Of a stretch of DNA of 64,000 nt, positions 31,852 through 44,199 are shown in pieces; position 1 is the stretch's first letter; each line of letters starts with the position of its first letter. Under the pieces are notes generated by a model that saw nothing but the letters and a program-made list of their open reading frames with translations, made no database searches and had not been told where the DNA came from. The stretch is from Epichloe hybrida (taxonomy: Eukaryota > Ascomycota > Sordariomycetes > Hypocreales > Clavicipitaceae): assembly GCA_019022495.1 (NCBI GenBank), contig JAFEKR010000011.1, forward strand, positions 186,001 to 250,000, read 5' to 3'. The position numbers and the translations under genes are program-made.

Positions 31852-32010
31852 AGCATTGCATTGCATTACATTATATTGTGTAATGTTTGTAATGTAATGT
31901 ATTTAATACACATTACATTACATTACACATTACATTACATTACACATTACATTACATTACACATTACATTACACATTACATTACATTACACATTACATTA
32001 CATTACACCT
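31852..32010 (+). repeat. (CATTA)n-type satellite
   Basis: About 160 bp are built from the pentamer CATTA, mixed with CACATTACATTA units, preceded by an inverted version (TAATG). The two orientations meet at about 31905-31912, so the start can fold back as a hairpin. Unlike the surroundings it keeps many CA dinucleotides. Confidence 0.85.
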
Positions 32011-32340
32011 AACTCCTAAATATTACATTGCATTATATGTAATTATTGGTAATTATTTTTTAGTTTTATCTTTAAGGTGAATGCTTTAATTATAAGCATT
32101 AAGAGAGTATATATATATATATAATAGCTTATAATAGCTTATAATAGTTTATAGTAGCTTATATTAGTTTATAATATTATTAGTATTAAAGTTTAATAAA
32201 AAATAAATAGAAAATAAAATATATAAATTAGAATATAAGTAAATACAAGGGATTTACTATAGGAGAAAGTATATTATTTAAGTATTTAGTATTTTAAGGT
32301 TTTTAAAAATATTAATATTATAAAAATATTTCCTCTTTTA

Positions 32341-32632
32341 TGTTTTTTAAAATAATAATAGTAATAATAATAGTAAAATAATAATAGTAAAATAATAATA
32401 GTAAAATAATAATAGTAATAATAATAGTAATAATAATAGTAATAATAATAGTAATAATAATAGTAATAATAATAGTTGTAATAATAGTTGTAATAATAGT
32501 TGTAATAATAGTTGTAATAATAGTTGTAATAATAGTTGTAATAATAGTTGTAATAATAGTTATAATAATAGTTATAATAAGAGTTATACTAATAGTTATA
32601 CTAATAGTTATACTAATAGTTATAATAATATA
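32341..32632 (+). repeat. AATAATAGT-type minisatellite
   Basis: Roughly 290 bp of 9-12 bp units vary by steps: AATAATAGTA units, then AATAATAGTTGT units (about 32465-32550), then TATAATAATAGT and TATACTAATAGT units. The ordered blocks of variants suggest stepwise local duplication. Confidence 0.85.
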
Positions 32633-32695
32633 AAAATCTTTATTAAGGGAAAACTAGACTAAACTAGGAAAAAACCCTTCTAAAGATTTACTTAG

Positions 32696-32912
32696 TGTAA
32701 GAGCTTAGGCTTTGCCTAAGCATTGTTCGTATAGTAGTTAGAGAAGGGACTAGTAGAAGTAGTTAGGGCAAGGAAAGGAGGCTTACATAATTAGCTAAGG
32801 GGGTATAAGGGGCATTACTAGGGATAGCCTCTTACCCTTCCTCCTTTTTCCTTAAGTCTCTTAATACTATATTAACGCCCTATTATAGTCACCTAGAGGC
32901 TAGTTTATAATA
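32696..32912 (+). repeat. 5' LTR of the chromovirus
   Basis: It begins TGTAAGAGCTTAGGC and contains the palindrome GCTTAGGCTTTGCCTAAGC. It matches 39680-39896 along its length. In the last 32 bp the two copies differ at nine places, all transitions, with this copy carrying T or A, so it is the more RIP-damaged end. Confidence 0.9.
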
Positions 32913-33299
32913 ATTGAGACTTCCTTTAGTCCTTTTTAATAACTACTAAAAGACATAATAGAAACACTAATAGATATATTAATAGATGTAGTAAACACGC
33001 TCTAACTATAAGACTAGCCTAGCTAGGGGATAATAACTCCCTTATCTAATGCTATAGCACTACTAGTAGCTTAATAAGCCTAATTTAAGACGCTCTAACT
33101 TATACTTAATAAGTAAATAGCAGAACTTACATGCCTTTAATAATAAGTAGCTATAAATACTACAGGACCCTTAACCTAACTACTTATTATAGCCTAGCCT
33201 AATACCCTAATAGTAAACCTTACTTTACCTCCTACCTCTAACCTAGTCTTAACTATACCTAGGGTAAAATAAAAACCTATCCCTATAGGCAACCTATAT

Positions 33300-34230
33300 A
33301 ATAGTAATAAGGCCTTATTTACTATATAGAGGTTCCTAATAGAATATAAGCTATAGGTAAATAGGGACTTTATTAGAACTAATAAGGATAAGTAAATATT
33401 TATTTACTAGAACCTATTCTCTAAAGTCTAGTCCTAGGTAATTACTTTCTTTAAATAGGGTAGTATTTATAATTTTAACCTAGCTAAATTCCTAGAATAC
33501 CTTAGGTCTATATTCTTTAATTCACATAGGTAGGAGATAGCCCTTATAGAACTTAACTAGATAGAATAGGGCCTAGGGGAGCTATTTTCTATGTTCTTTA
33601 TTTGCTTTATAGAGAAGCTCTTATTAGTAGGAGAGGATTATTAGGGGGATAATATAAAGCTAGTAAAGCTTTAATAAGCGCTTAATAAGTGTTTAAGAGA
33701 AATTAGCGTAAGCTAGGGTATTAGCTAGAGTATATAGCATATAGCTATTATATAGTATTATAAGATTATAGTTAATATTAAGGCCCTTACTATAGAGGAT
33801 AAGTACTAGTTCTAACGCAAACTATAGCTAGCTAAACTTATACCTTAGACTAATTATAAGGGTAACACGCTAATAACTAGGGTATATATAGCAGGGACTT
33901 AATTAGGAAAATAAAATAGGCTAGTTAAGAAGGAGAAGGGTCTAAAGCTAGCTATAGATGCATAATAGGCTAAATAGGTATTAGAAGTAAAGTTAGCTAA
34001 ACTCTATTAGAAGAGATACTACCTATAATATAAATCTAAGGACTACTATATTTAGGAGTATACCTTCCTCCTGCCCTATCCCCTATAGGTTAGCATTAAC
34101 TTACATAGAGTAAATAAGGAAAGCATAGATAAGGAGGTAAATATTCCCCCTATAGAAAACAAGTAGCCCCTAAGCAAAGTCTTATATAAGGGTAAGGAGG
34201 CTAACTATATACTATAATATAAGATAACTA
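33300..34230 (+). pseudogene. Gag region of the chromovirus (RIP-inactivated)
   Basis: The plus strand reads as a gag capsid-like segment with stops mainly at Gln/Trp codons: a block like FFKQGSIYNFNLAKFLEYLR, then QEIALIELNQIEQG, and near 34020-34080 a Cys-poor remnant (Y-x2-Y-KSKDYYIQEY) that resembles a CCHC knuckle whose Cys codons TGT/TGC became TAT/TAC. That change is what RIP does to TG. Confidence 0.6.
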
Positions 34231-34859
34231 TTTAAGCTATATAGAGTTAGAGCGGGACATAGCATAATATATAGACTAATTACTATTCTTAATTCCTATA
34301 CTCTTTAATATATATTATTATATTAATATCTAGATTAATTATAGTTATAATTATTATAGTGCTATAAGTAAGTTAGTAGTAAAATAGTTTAGCCTAGAGC
34401 TTATATAGTTACTAAAGAGAAAGTATATCTATACTATAGTGAAAATAGAAAGGAGGGGAAAGAGGGTATAGGAGAATACCTTCTTAATTACCTATATAGT
34501 ACGCACTAGAATAGACATTAATAGCTAGGAGTTATTAGTGTATTTATATATTATCCTAGGCCTTACATAAGACATTATACTTAGGATGCTATAGCTAGAA
34601 TATTATAACGTGGTTATTTACATAGCGAAACGGTAATTAGTTATTAGAGTGGCAGAGGGCTTATATATCTCTAAAGCCTTTACACGTAAGGTAAAGACTT
34701 TAGTATAGGGGATTATTAGGTCCTTATATACTATAGAAGCGCGCTAGGCACACTAGAGAAAGGACACTTCTATAATATTTATTACTATAAGCCTTAGGGA
34801 GATAATAATAGTACTATAAATCACAGTGCCTAAGATAAAACCTAATAGCCTAGACATAT

Positions 34860-37800
34860 TAACATTACCTAAGGAGTTAGCTAACTTTATAGACCTTTTT
34901 AATAAGGCTAAAGCTAATGGCTTACCTCCTTATTAGGGGTCCCTTAATTATTACATACGCTTGCGTAAGAATTAAGACAGGTCTAAACTAACGCTCCCTT
35001 AGGGACTGCTATATAATATACTAAGGGACTAGCTTCTAGAGGTAAGGCACTAGATTATAGACTTAATAGATAAGGGTTAGATCTGTGCTAGCTTATTATT
35101 AGCTATAGCTCTAGTCCTCCTTATTAAAAAGGCTAATAGGGGTTAGCGTTTTTACGTGGATTACTACGCTCTTAATAAGATAATAGCATAGGATTGCTAT
35201 TCTCTCCTATTAATTAAGAAGACACTCTATTCCTTATCCTAGGCATACTAGTTTATAAAGGTAAATATTTATATAGTGTTTTATAAGCTATAGATTACTA
35301 AGGGCTAGGAGCACCTAATAGCATTCTAAACTAGGTTTAGGCTATTTAAGTAGCTAGTTTGCCCCTTTAGCCTAGCTAGTGCACTAGTAATATTCTAATA
35401 TTATATTAATAAGTCCTTAGGGGATGCGTTAGGGGACTTTATTATAGTGTACTTAGATAATATCTTAGTTTACTTAGGGGGATTAAGGAAAGACTATATA
35501 GCTAAGGTCTAGTTAATATTAGGCTACCTAAGGGACATAGGTTTATACTTAGACCTTAATAAGTCTATGTTCACAGTAAAGGAGGTTTAATACCTAGGAT
35601 ACATTATTATAGTAGGTTATTCTATCTGTTTAGACCTAGCAAAAGTCATGGCTATTAGGGAGTGGGTAGCCCTAATAAAACTTTAGGGGGTCTATAGCTT
35701 CCTAGAGTTTACTAACTTTTACTATAACTTTATTAGTAACTTTTTAGAACTAGTAACACTGCTAATATAATTAACTAAAAGGAATGTCCCTTTTTAATAG
35801 GGACCTAAAGAGAATAATGCCTTTAATAGGCTAAAAGACACCTTTATCACGTACCTAGTACTAGCATAATAGGACCTAGATCTCTCTATAGTAGTAGAAG
35901 CTAATTATTTAGGAATAGCTATTAGAGAATGCCTTTCCTAGTAAGGCTAGGATAGTGTTATATACCTAGTTACCTACTACTTCACTAGCCTTATAACCTT
36001 ATAAAAGAACTATATAATTTATAATAAGGAATTATTAGCTATTATCTCATGCCTTAAGGCATGGTTAGCTAAGCTATAAGGCGTTTCTAGTCTGTTTATA
36101 ATCTATATAAACTATAAGAACCTAGAGTACTTTATAACTCCCTAGTTAATATTATAGCAGTAGGCTTAATAAGCAAACACACTTATGCTATTTAATTTTT
36201 ACCTCTAGTATAAACCTAGTATATAAGCGTAGTAGCCTAATACTCTTTCTTAAAGGGAATAAGACTAAGAAAGGGTAATCTCTAGGACAGGATATATCCT
36301 ATAACCTATTACTATTACATAGCTCTTACTAACGCTAGATAGATAGTAAGATAATAGTAGTATAGCATTACCACTAGCTAGTAAGGTTCTCTTTACTACT
36401 AAATACCTTTAGACCTTATAGGACTAGGCTATTATCTTAGACCTTACGTATAGTATTTAATTAAGAGCTATCTAGGAAAGGGCCTAAAGGTTTCCTATTA
36501 AGGCACTTATAAGAGAGTAAGTAGTAAATTATTCTATAAGCGCTTATAGGGCGCTTTAGTTTAGGGGCTATACCTAAGTTCTAGCTTAGGAGCCTCTCAT
36601 AATAACCCTAATATAGTAATGCCATAATTTACTAGTAGTAAGGCACCTAGGCTATAACACCACATTCTAAATCTTATAATAGTAGTTTCACTAGGATAGG
36701 ATATCATAAGATATCACTAGGTTTATCTATAACTATTACTACTATAGTAGTTATAAAAGCTATTAATATTACTAAGGCTTACTAAAGCCTTTACCTATCC
36801 CTAACTAGTTCTAGTCACAGATTTCTATTAACTTTATAATAAACTTACTAGCACTATCCCTAGAGAAACCATAATACCTAATGGTTATTATAGATTAACT
36901 CTCTAAATTTATCTAACTTAAGGCTATAACTTCTATAGGAGCTAAGGAATATACAAAGAGGTTTAAAATAGTTTAGTAGTAGTTTAGGGGGTATTCTTAA
37001 TTAATTATTATAGATTATAGCTTAGATTAGTTAGGAAAGTTTTAGATAATATTATACTCCCTAGTTAGGATTAATTAGTTACTTTTTACATTACACTACC
37101 TATAGACTAATAGTAGCACTAAGCAAGCGAACTAAGAGGTGTAAGTAATACTACGTGTTATAGTCTCCTTCTTATAGTTTAACTAGCTAGAACATCTAGC
37201 TGCTTATTAGCTTGTAATTAATAATAGGCTATCTTCTATAATAGGAGTTAGCCTAAATAAGCTACTACATAGCTATAATCTAAAGCTAGTCTAGTTACTA
37301 CTAGATATATTTGCTTTTATAATAACACTAAAGGGGCGAGTAGTGCGGTTTCTTAAGCACCTCTAGGAGGGTACTTATCTAGCATAAGCCATAATAGCTT
37401 ACATATAATAAAGGCAGTAGGACGCTATGTTTGCTTTGCGTTAGCTAGCGAAATAATTCTAGGTTAAAGATAAGGTATAGCTTTTACTTAAAAACATTAA
37501 AACTAATTACCCCTTATAGAAACTTAATTAGGTAGTAGTAAAGTATATAGTTATAGAAGTCCTAATACCACTTATAGTATAGCTTAATATCCTAAGAGGC
37601 ATTCACCTAGTATTCTATATAGACCTTATTAAATACACTATAGAGGACCCTCTCCTTAGTTAAAAGCTCTAGGACTTCTATCTAGGACTAGAATAGGTCC
37701 CTATAAAGGGTAATAATAAACTTATTAAGGAATACTAGGTTAAGCGAATCCTAGTGGCTTAGAACGCCCTAGGCTAGGGCAAAAGACATAATATACTTAT

Positions 37801-37880
37801 TAAGTAAGCAGGCTATATATAGCCTATATAGGAACTATTAGAGAATATAGTATAGATATAAGCCCTTAATAAGTTTAAGG
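34860..37880 (+). pseudogene. Pol region of the chromovirus: RT, RNase H, integrase, chromodomain
   Basis: Reverse transcriptase is clear at about 34920-35740: an FGLASAP-like palm entry motif, the active-site block VYLDNILVY at about 35440-35475 where the second Asp of YLDD reads Asn (GAT to AAT, G-to-A), and FLEFTNFYYNFI near 35700. RNase H follows to about 36150, with YNKELLAII. Integrase covers about 36630-37300, with a NTTF-like H2C2 segment and an FYxLYN core. A chromodomain-like tail (EY-x-VKRIL... KRHNILIK... GY) lies at about 37725-37880. Stops occur throughout, so no active enzyme is encoded. Confidence 0.8.
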
Positions 37881-39679
37881 TAAAATAGGGAGATATATAA
37901 TATAATAATAAACTAAGTTAATTTTAGAAAACTTATTTACTTATAAAGACTTATATATATATTTAAGATACTAATATATTATAGTTTACTACTACTACTT
38001 AAAGGGAATAATTATTCTCTAAGTCTTTATCTAAATTAATAGGAGAGTTTATATAAGCGCGTGCTACCTCTGTTTAGAGTTAGTGCTTTGCTAATGCAGC
38101 TGTAGCATATTTGCCTAGCAATAGTTATAGCATAAAGAGTTATTTGCTAGGGACATAACCTAGGTTCTAGATAGTATAGGTAAGGTTAGTGTATAGAGTG
38201 TATATAAGCAAAGGTATAACTAGAGCATAAGGGAGGGGATAGTAAGTAGGGATAGTAGTCTTACTAGGATAAGGAATATTATTTCTAGCTAGAGGCTAGC
38301 TAGCTCTAGGGTTCCTAAGGGCATGTTTAGGAGGAGAACTAGCTAACTCTAACTTAGAAGGGAGATAGGTAAGCTACTAGTAATAATAGGAAGGGGAGTT
38401 ATTACCTAACTTAGTAATATAATAATAATATTAGTTCTTACTATAATAATAGGGGGTAAGCGCCTAGATAAGGGCAGTAAACTATTTACGCATTTCTTTA
38501 TGCATAGCATTTAGGCTACTAATAACCTATTAGTTTTACTAGAATAAAACGCTAGCAACTTGCTACATAGACTATGCTATACTATAACTAGCTAAAGGGC
38601 TAGCGCTAATAAAGGGGATAATATTAAGGCTAGTTATGTTTATTATAGGGGCATCTATAGCTAGAGACGCCCTAAGAGCTAAGCGTATAGGAGCTAGGTT
38701 AAATTACGCCTAGTTAAGGAGAGTATTTTAATAACTAATAAGATAGCGGTATCTCTACAATAAGATAGGTATCTTTTTCTTTATAGTTATAGTCTTAGGG
38801 ACTCTAGGCTTAATAATATATATACCTATAGTAATTTTAGCCTTAAGATCCTTAAGGGCGCGTTAGAGTTATAGGTTAGTAAATAGAAGCCTAGTGTGCT
38901 ACACATAGGTAATATAATACTACTAATATAAAGGATATAACTCCTTGCTTTAAGGTAAATAATAGTTTAATATACTAGTGGTAAGAGCCTATTTAATATA
39001 AGGACTATAGGGACGCTAGACTATTTTAGGTATAGTATACTATTTATTATTAGAGTTTCCCTCTATAAGGTACTTACTAATAGAATAGGATATTAGTATA
39101 GCAGGGGTGGCTACTCCTATAGTAGCTAGAGCTATAGGAGTAGGAGTATTAGTGTGGTATTAAGGCATTTTAGCAAAGGAAATAATTATTTAAAAGGAAG
39201 GGACTAATAAGATAATAGGGAAGGCATAATAGGTTTATAATAATAGAAGGATAGTATTATATAGAGGGGAAAGTAAGATAAGTGTAAGCTAAAGTGGGAT
39301 ATTTATAGTAGAAGTTACACCTATATTAGGTGTACTATAAACAGGTAGGGGTAAGGTAATTATTTATAATAAATAAACCTATTAGTAAGGCGAATATATT
39401 ATGTGAAACAAGTAAGGGTAGGGCAATTGTTTATAATAAATAACCTATTAGCAAGGCAAATATGTCACGCGCACCACAAAATAACACCTAGAAGTAAGGG
39501 GGTTACTATAATAGATAATAAGGTAGTAGGGCAAGTGCCTATTAGACGCTTTACAGATAGCTATTAGTAAGGATAGTTTTTATTATAATAACTAAGGGCA
39601 TATATAATGTAGGTGTTACGCACATTGCTAGGGGTTAATGCAAAGAGAAGCTTATTAATAATAGGTAAGTAAGGGCATA
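37881..39679. other. Unexplained 1.8 kb between chromodomain and 3' LTR
   Basis: This lies inside the element but beyond pol. The best protein-like reading I see is on the minus strand at about 38250-38720, with an ALLALRASLAIDAPII-like stretch and SLNAMHKEMRK, interrupted by RIP-type stops. Two near-copies of a roughly 50 bp sequence sit at about 39345-39403 and 39413-39463. It may be an extra antisense gene of the element or an older insertion. Confidence 0.4.
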
Positions 39680-39896
39680 TATAAGGGCTTAGGCTTTGCC
39701 TAAGCATTATTTATATAGTAGTTAGAGAAAGGACTAGTAAAAGTAGTTAGGGTAAGGAAAGGAGGCTTATATAAGTAGCTAAGGGGGTATAAGGGGCACT
39801 ACTAGGGATAGCCTCTTACCCTTCCTCCTTTCTCCTTAAGTCTCTTAATACTATATTAACGCCCTATCGCAGTCGCCTAGGGGCCAGTCCATAACA
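39680..39896 (+). repeat. 3' LTR of the chromovirus
   Basis: It matches the 5' LTR at equal length (217 bp). Near its end it keeps CpG and CpA steps such as ATCGCAGTCGCC that the 5' copy has lost. It is followed directly by the CTTAG target duplication. Confidence 0.9.
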
Positions 39897-40019
39897 CTTA
39901 GTCTAAGTTAAAATATATATCTTCTAAAGAAAAACTAGATAAATCCTAGGATTTATCTAATTTCTCTTTTTCCTTTAAAAAGATATAGTATCTAAATCCT
40001 TAGAAAAAGAGCTGTAATA

Positions 40020-43000
40020 GTTATATAGCTCTAAGTATTACTTAGTAGTAATATTATCCTCCTTTTTGTAATTCTTTAATAGAATTAGTTCCTTAATTAT
40101 AAAATGTTTTAAGGAAGTTTAGCGCTTAGTAATAATATTCCTACTAGTATAAAAGGTGCTTTCTATTACACTAGAAGTGGTAGGAATAGCTAAATATCTT
40201 CTAGCTATTATACTTAGAATAAGGAAAGACTTTTAGTTATCTTCTTACTATTTAAAGATATTTTCCTTTATTATAATATTAGTATAATAATAAGATCTAA
40301 TAAGAAGAAATATTTACTTACTTTATTCTCTTTAAGTTTTAAGTTAGTAAAAGTAAGGATTTTATTCTTTTAAGTTTTTTAAATAGATTTATCTCTCTTA
40401 TTTAAGAATAACCCTTTATAAAGGTTAGAAGACTTAGGCTTAGGTTAAGGATTAGAAAAGGTTCTAGGCTAAATAAGCCCTCTAATTTCTACTAGGAATT
40501 AGGTATTTTTAAGCTCTAAATTATCTAAGCCTAGCCCTAGGCCTAAATTAGCCTAATTTTCCTTATAAGTAAGAAGAAGCCTAGTATTAAGGTTAGTAAT
40601 AATAATAAGAAGAATAATAATAAACATTATACTTACGAATTATAATCCTTTTCTAAGTTATCTAGTAACTTTTTAATTATTCTTACTTATAATCTAAGCT
40701 TATCTTTTATAGTAATAAGATTAAGCCTAGGGTCTAATAATATAGCATATAAATAAGGCTTATAAAAGTAGTAATTATTTCCTATATCTTATAGGAAATA
40801 ATTACCTAGCTTTTCTAAGCTAATATCTAGAGGCTATAAAGACATTACTAAAAGGATTATAAACATGTTTCTAATTTTATAAGTTAGTATAATATAATTA
40901 AAAAGAAAGTAAAATAGATAAATACCTAGTTATTATAAGCCTTTTAGTTCTCTTTTATATTATTAAGATATTTATATATCTTAGCAATAAAAAGTAGGAC
41001 TAGACTTAAAGTATTATACTTCTAGCTTTAAAGTATAATAGTAAGTTTATAAAAAACATCTAATATACTACTTAAGGTTACTAAATTAGCCTATTCTTAT
41101 ATTATAGGCATAGTATCTTTAAGGGTAGTAATATTAGTTTTCCTATTAAGAAGAATAATAGCTTCTTTAAGCTCTAAAGAAGTATTAATTATCTTATAGG
41201 TTAAATTTTACCTTATTTTATTAGCTATAAATATAATAGATTAGTATTAGGTATAATTATAATAAGAATTAAAGATTTACCTAAAGGAATCTTTATAATA
41301 TTATAATTCTTAGCTAAGTTACCTTGTGTTTTTGCTTTTCTAAGGCATTTTAACTAAGTTTTATATAAAGCTTAGTTATTCTTAATTAAAATAGTAATCC
41401 TTTTAACCTTTCCTAGTATACCTATAATTAATATTAGCATTATTAGATAAAAATTAGTAAAGAATAATAGATTAATTACTTACTATTTGCTAAGGATTTA
41501 AATTATTAAAAATTAGGATTCCCTTAGATATATAAAGTTTCTTTTGTAAAATAGTGAAGATATTTACTATTTTTAAAACTTTCTAAGTCTTCCTTAGAAG
41601 ACATAGATTTAATAAACTTTATAATAATATCCTTAGCTATAATATTAAGAACGTAAGCTATATATTAGATATTATATAGTTTAATACTAATACTATTATA
41701 ACTCTTATTAATATAAGAAGTTATAAAAGTATTATTATTAGAACTATTATCCCTAGTAAACCATATATAAATTAGAATTAAAGTGTAATAATAGTTATAA
41801 TATTTAAAGAAATAACTTACCTAAGAATATCCTTAGGCTCTAAGTAATAGTCTTTAATAAGATTATTAAAGTATTAATAAATATAAGCTCTAGTATATGA
41901 ATTTAATAGATATTTAAATCCTATATGTAAAATAATTAGTAAATAATAGAATTAATACTAATTAAAAGACTTACTAATTAGCTTATATTCTAGCTTAAAG
42001 TTTGGATTAAGCTAGCTTATAATAACCCCTAGATAAGACTTTAAATTAGATAAAGTCCAAATATCTAGTTAAACCAAAATTAAACCTTAATATTTAATTT
42101 AATATTGGATTTATTAGAGGATTTTTTGCTTAGATAAATAATACATAGTCTATGTATTATTGTTTTACATAGTCCTCCGAGGCCTAGACGATCGAAGTTA
42201 GCCACGAAATAGAGCCGCCACTAAGCTAAAGCAGAACCACTTATATCACTCCTAGTGACTATGCTAGCCTAGGTCTTAACTAACCACTAATATTCCCCTT
42301 GCTAGCTAGTGATGTTTAGCTATAAGTAAATTAGCACTAGAGTAAGCTTAGAATAGGCGCGGGAGTTAATATTACCTTAATATATTTATAATTACAAACC
42401 TAATAGTTAAAGTAAGCGTTAGATATTACCCCTTTATATACTAATTAGCCTTGCCCTTAGACTAGAAATAAACTAACTTACTAATAATATTATAGCACTA
42501 ATAACCCTTATACTTAATAGATTATATATTATAAGACACGCACTAAATCTCTTATAGCTTACCTAGCTACCCTAGGTTAGACCTAGAAATAGGGCGAAAT
42601 AAAGGTAAAGGGGACTTACTTCTAGGCCTTTTGTCTTTACCTAATCTAATTACTTCTAGGTTAAGGACTTCCTTAGATACTTATTTAAGGTTATAAGTTC
42701 CTAGGTAAATTAAAGCTAGAATAGCACTAAGAATAAGGTACTTACAGAGCTTAGTAATATTATAGTGTGTTTTTCTATATAAAACATTAGTATTTAAACT
42801 AGCACTAAACTAGAGAAGCCTTAAATAGCTCCTAAAGGGAATAAGGAGAAAAAGAATCTATAGGAAATTTATTATAAGAAAAGAAAAAAGGTTAAAACCT
42901 TAAGGGGGGAGGAGCTCTCTTTTATACTTAAGAGAGAGAGGGGGGGACTAATTATAATATTAGCTAGAAAATAAAGTATAAGATAAGTAAACGCATAAAT

Positions 43001-44130
43001 AGCGTGTAACTAATCTAGGAGTAAAACCACCTAGCCACTAGGCTTAAATTACTTACCCCTTACTATAATTAAATAAAACTATATACTTAGACTTTATAAG
43101 GCATTTAGACTAGTACTAGGTTAAACTTAGCTAAAAAGTAAGGCACTAGAAAAGTTAAAAGTAAAGTAAATAAAAAGTGAATTATTATTATAAATTTAAA
43201 TTCACTATACCTTAGGGTAAAGTAAGGAATATAGAGCTAGGTTAAAGTAAGACTAGACTAGCACTAAAGGGAGCTAGTTAGGACTATTACTATATATTTT
43301 CCTTTCTTTTTTATTTTCTTTAGGATAAGGCTAGCGTAAGCTAGCACTAAACACCTATAATTAGTCACACCTAATGTAGCGTAGATCTAGAAGAGGGTTA
43401 GCGCTAGCTTATTTATAGACATAAGAGAGTTTTTCTTCCTAGCAAAGGGTTTTCCCTCTTAACTAAGCGAATAGAGTACTAGGAATAGCTACATAGTTAG
43501 CTAGCTAGCGTAAAGAATATATGTATTATTGTTTAGTGACTAAGCAAAGAAGCTAAATCATTATTCCTATATAAATTAGCTTAAATACCTATAAAACTTA
43601 TAGGAAAAGAATTAACTTACCTAGAATAATAATTTAGTAAATTTTTAAAGGATTTACTATTAATTATAGCAAAAGAAAGGTTATTTTCTAGTAGAAATTT
43701 AATAACTAGATTAACCACTTCTTTAGATAAAAATTCGTCTAAAATAGTATGATTTTGAGGTCTTTTTATTAAAAAAAAGAAGTTAAAGAAGACTAATTAG
43801 TAGGAGTAAATACTACTAGAATTTCAGGTATTAGATATTATAGTTAGTATAGAATTGATTAATTAAAATTTAAAATAAATAGAATAAAATAGAATAAAAG
43901 ACTTACTAATAATCTTTTCAGGTTTTTTTTCTTCTAATTTAGAAGTAGCAATTTCTAGATACTTAATTTAATAGTGTTAAACCCTATTAGAAGCTTAGAA
44001 TCTCTTTGCTTTACTTCTAAACGTAAAATTGCATTTAAATTGCGTATAAAAGCATAAAATTTCCCTTTCTTTCTTATATTTAATATTAGATAACTAATAA
44101 TTAAATAAATTATAGGTAAAAATATATGCT
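40020..44130 (-). pseudogene. hAT-superfamily transposase remnant, split by an insertion
   Basis: On the minus strand the C-terminal dimerisation domain is readable at about 40260-40020: ARRYLAIPTTSSVIESTF, then SRNIITKR and IKELILLKNYKKE, the classic hAT pattern (A-x-P-x-SS-x-ER-x-FS... R-x-L... LK-W). An N-terminal part lies at about 43765-43618: an ILDEFLSKEVVNLVIKFLLE-like block, then NNLSFAIINSKSFKNLL, as in fungal hAT transposases. The two parts are separated by the insertion at 42166-43519. Stops and frame breaks are numerous. A perfect 24 bp palindrome at 39936-39959 (TAGATAAATCC/GGATTTATCTA) lies just outside the C-terminal end; element termini were not fixed. Confidence 0.65.
42166..43519 (+). 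mobile_element. 1.35 kb insertion with 15 bp target duplication (non-LTR-like)
   Basis: The 15 bp TATGTATTATTGTTT occurs at 42151-42165 and again at 43520-43534, flanking this segment. A duplication of that length fits a LINE or SINE rather than an LTR or hAT element. The last 140 bp (43380-43519) recur at 47347-47502, where only that end is present, as expected from 5' truncation. An A/G-rich coding-like stretch lies near 42830-42960. No enzyme was recognised, so the class remains open. Confidence 0.55.
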
Positions 44131-44199
44131 TTTAAAGAAAACTTATAATCTTATTAATTTTTAAGGGTTTTCTTATATAATCCTAGAGGATTACTTGCT

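Larger units (their letters stand above)
32696..39896 (+). mobile_element. Complete but RIP-inactivated Ty3/Gypsy chromovirus
   Basis: Two 217 bp direct repeats at 32696-32912 and 39680-39896 bound a 7.2 kb element. The same 5 bp, CTTAG, stands directly before (32691-32695) and after (39897-39901) it as a target-site duplication. Inside, on the plus strand, gag with a zinc-knuckle-like block, protease, reverse transcriptase, RNase H, integrase and a chromodomain can be read through RIP stops, in the Gypsy order (RT before integrase). The LTRs start TG (TA in the 3' copy) and end TA or CA. A 1.8 kb stretch between chromodomain and 3' LTR is unexplained. Confidence 0.9.
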
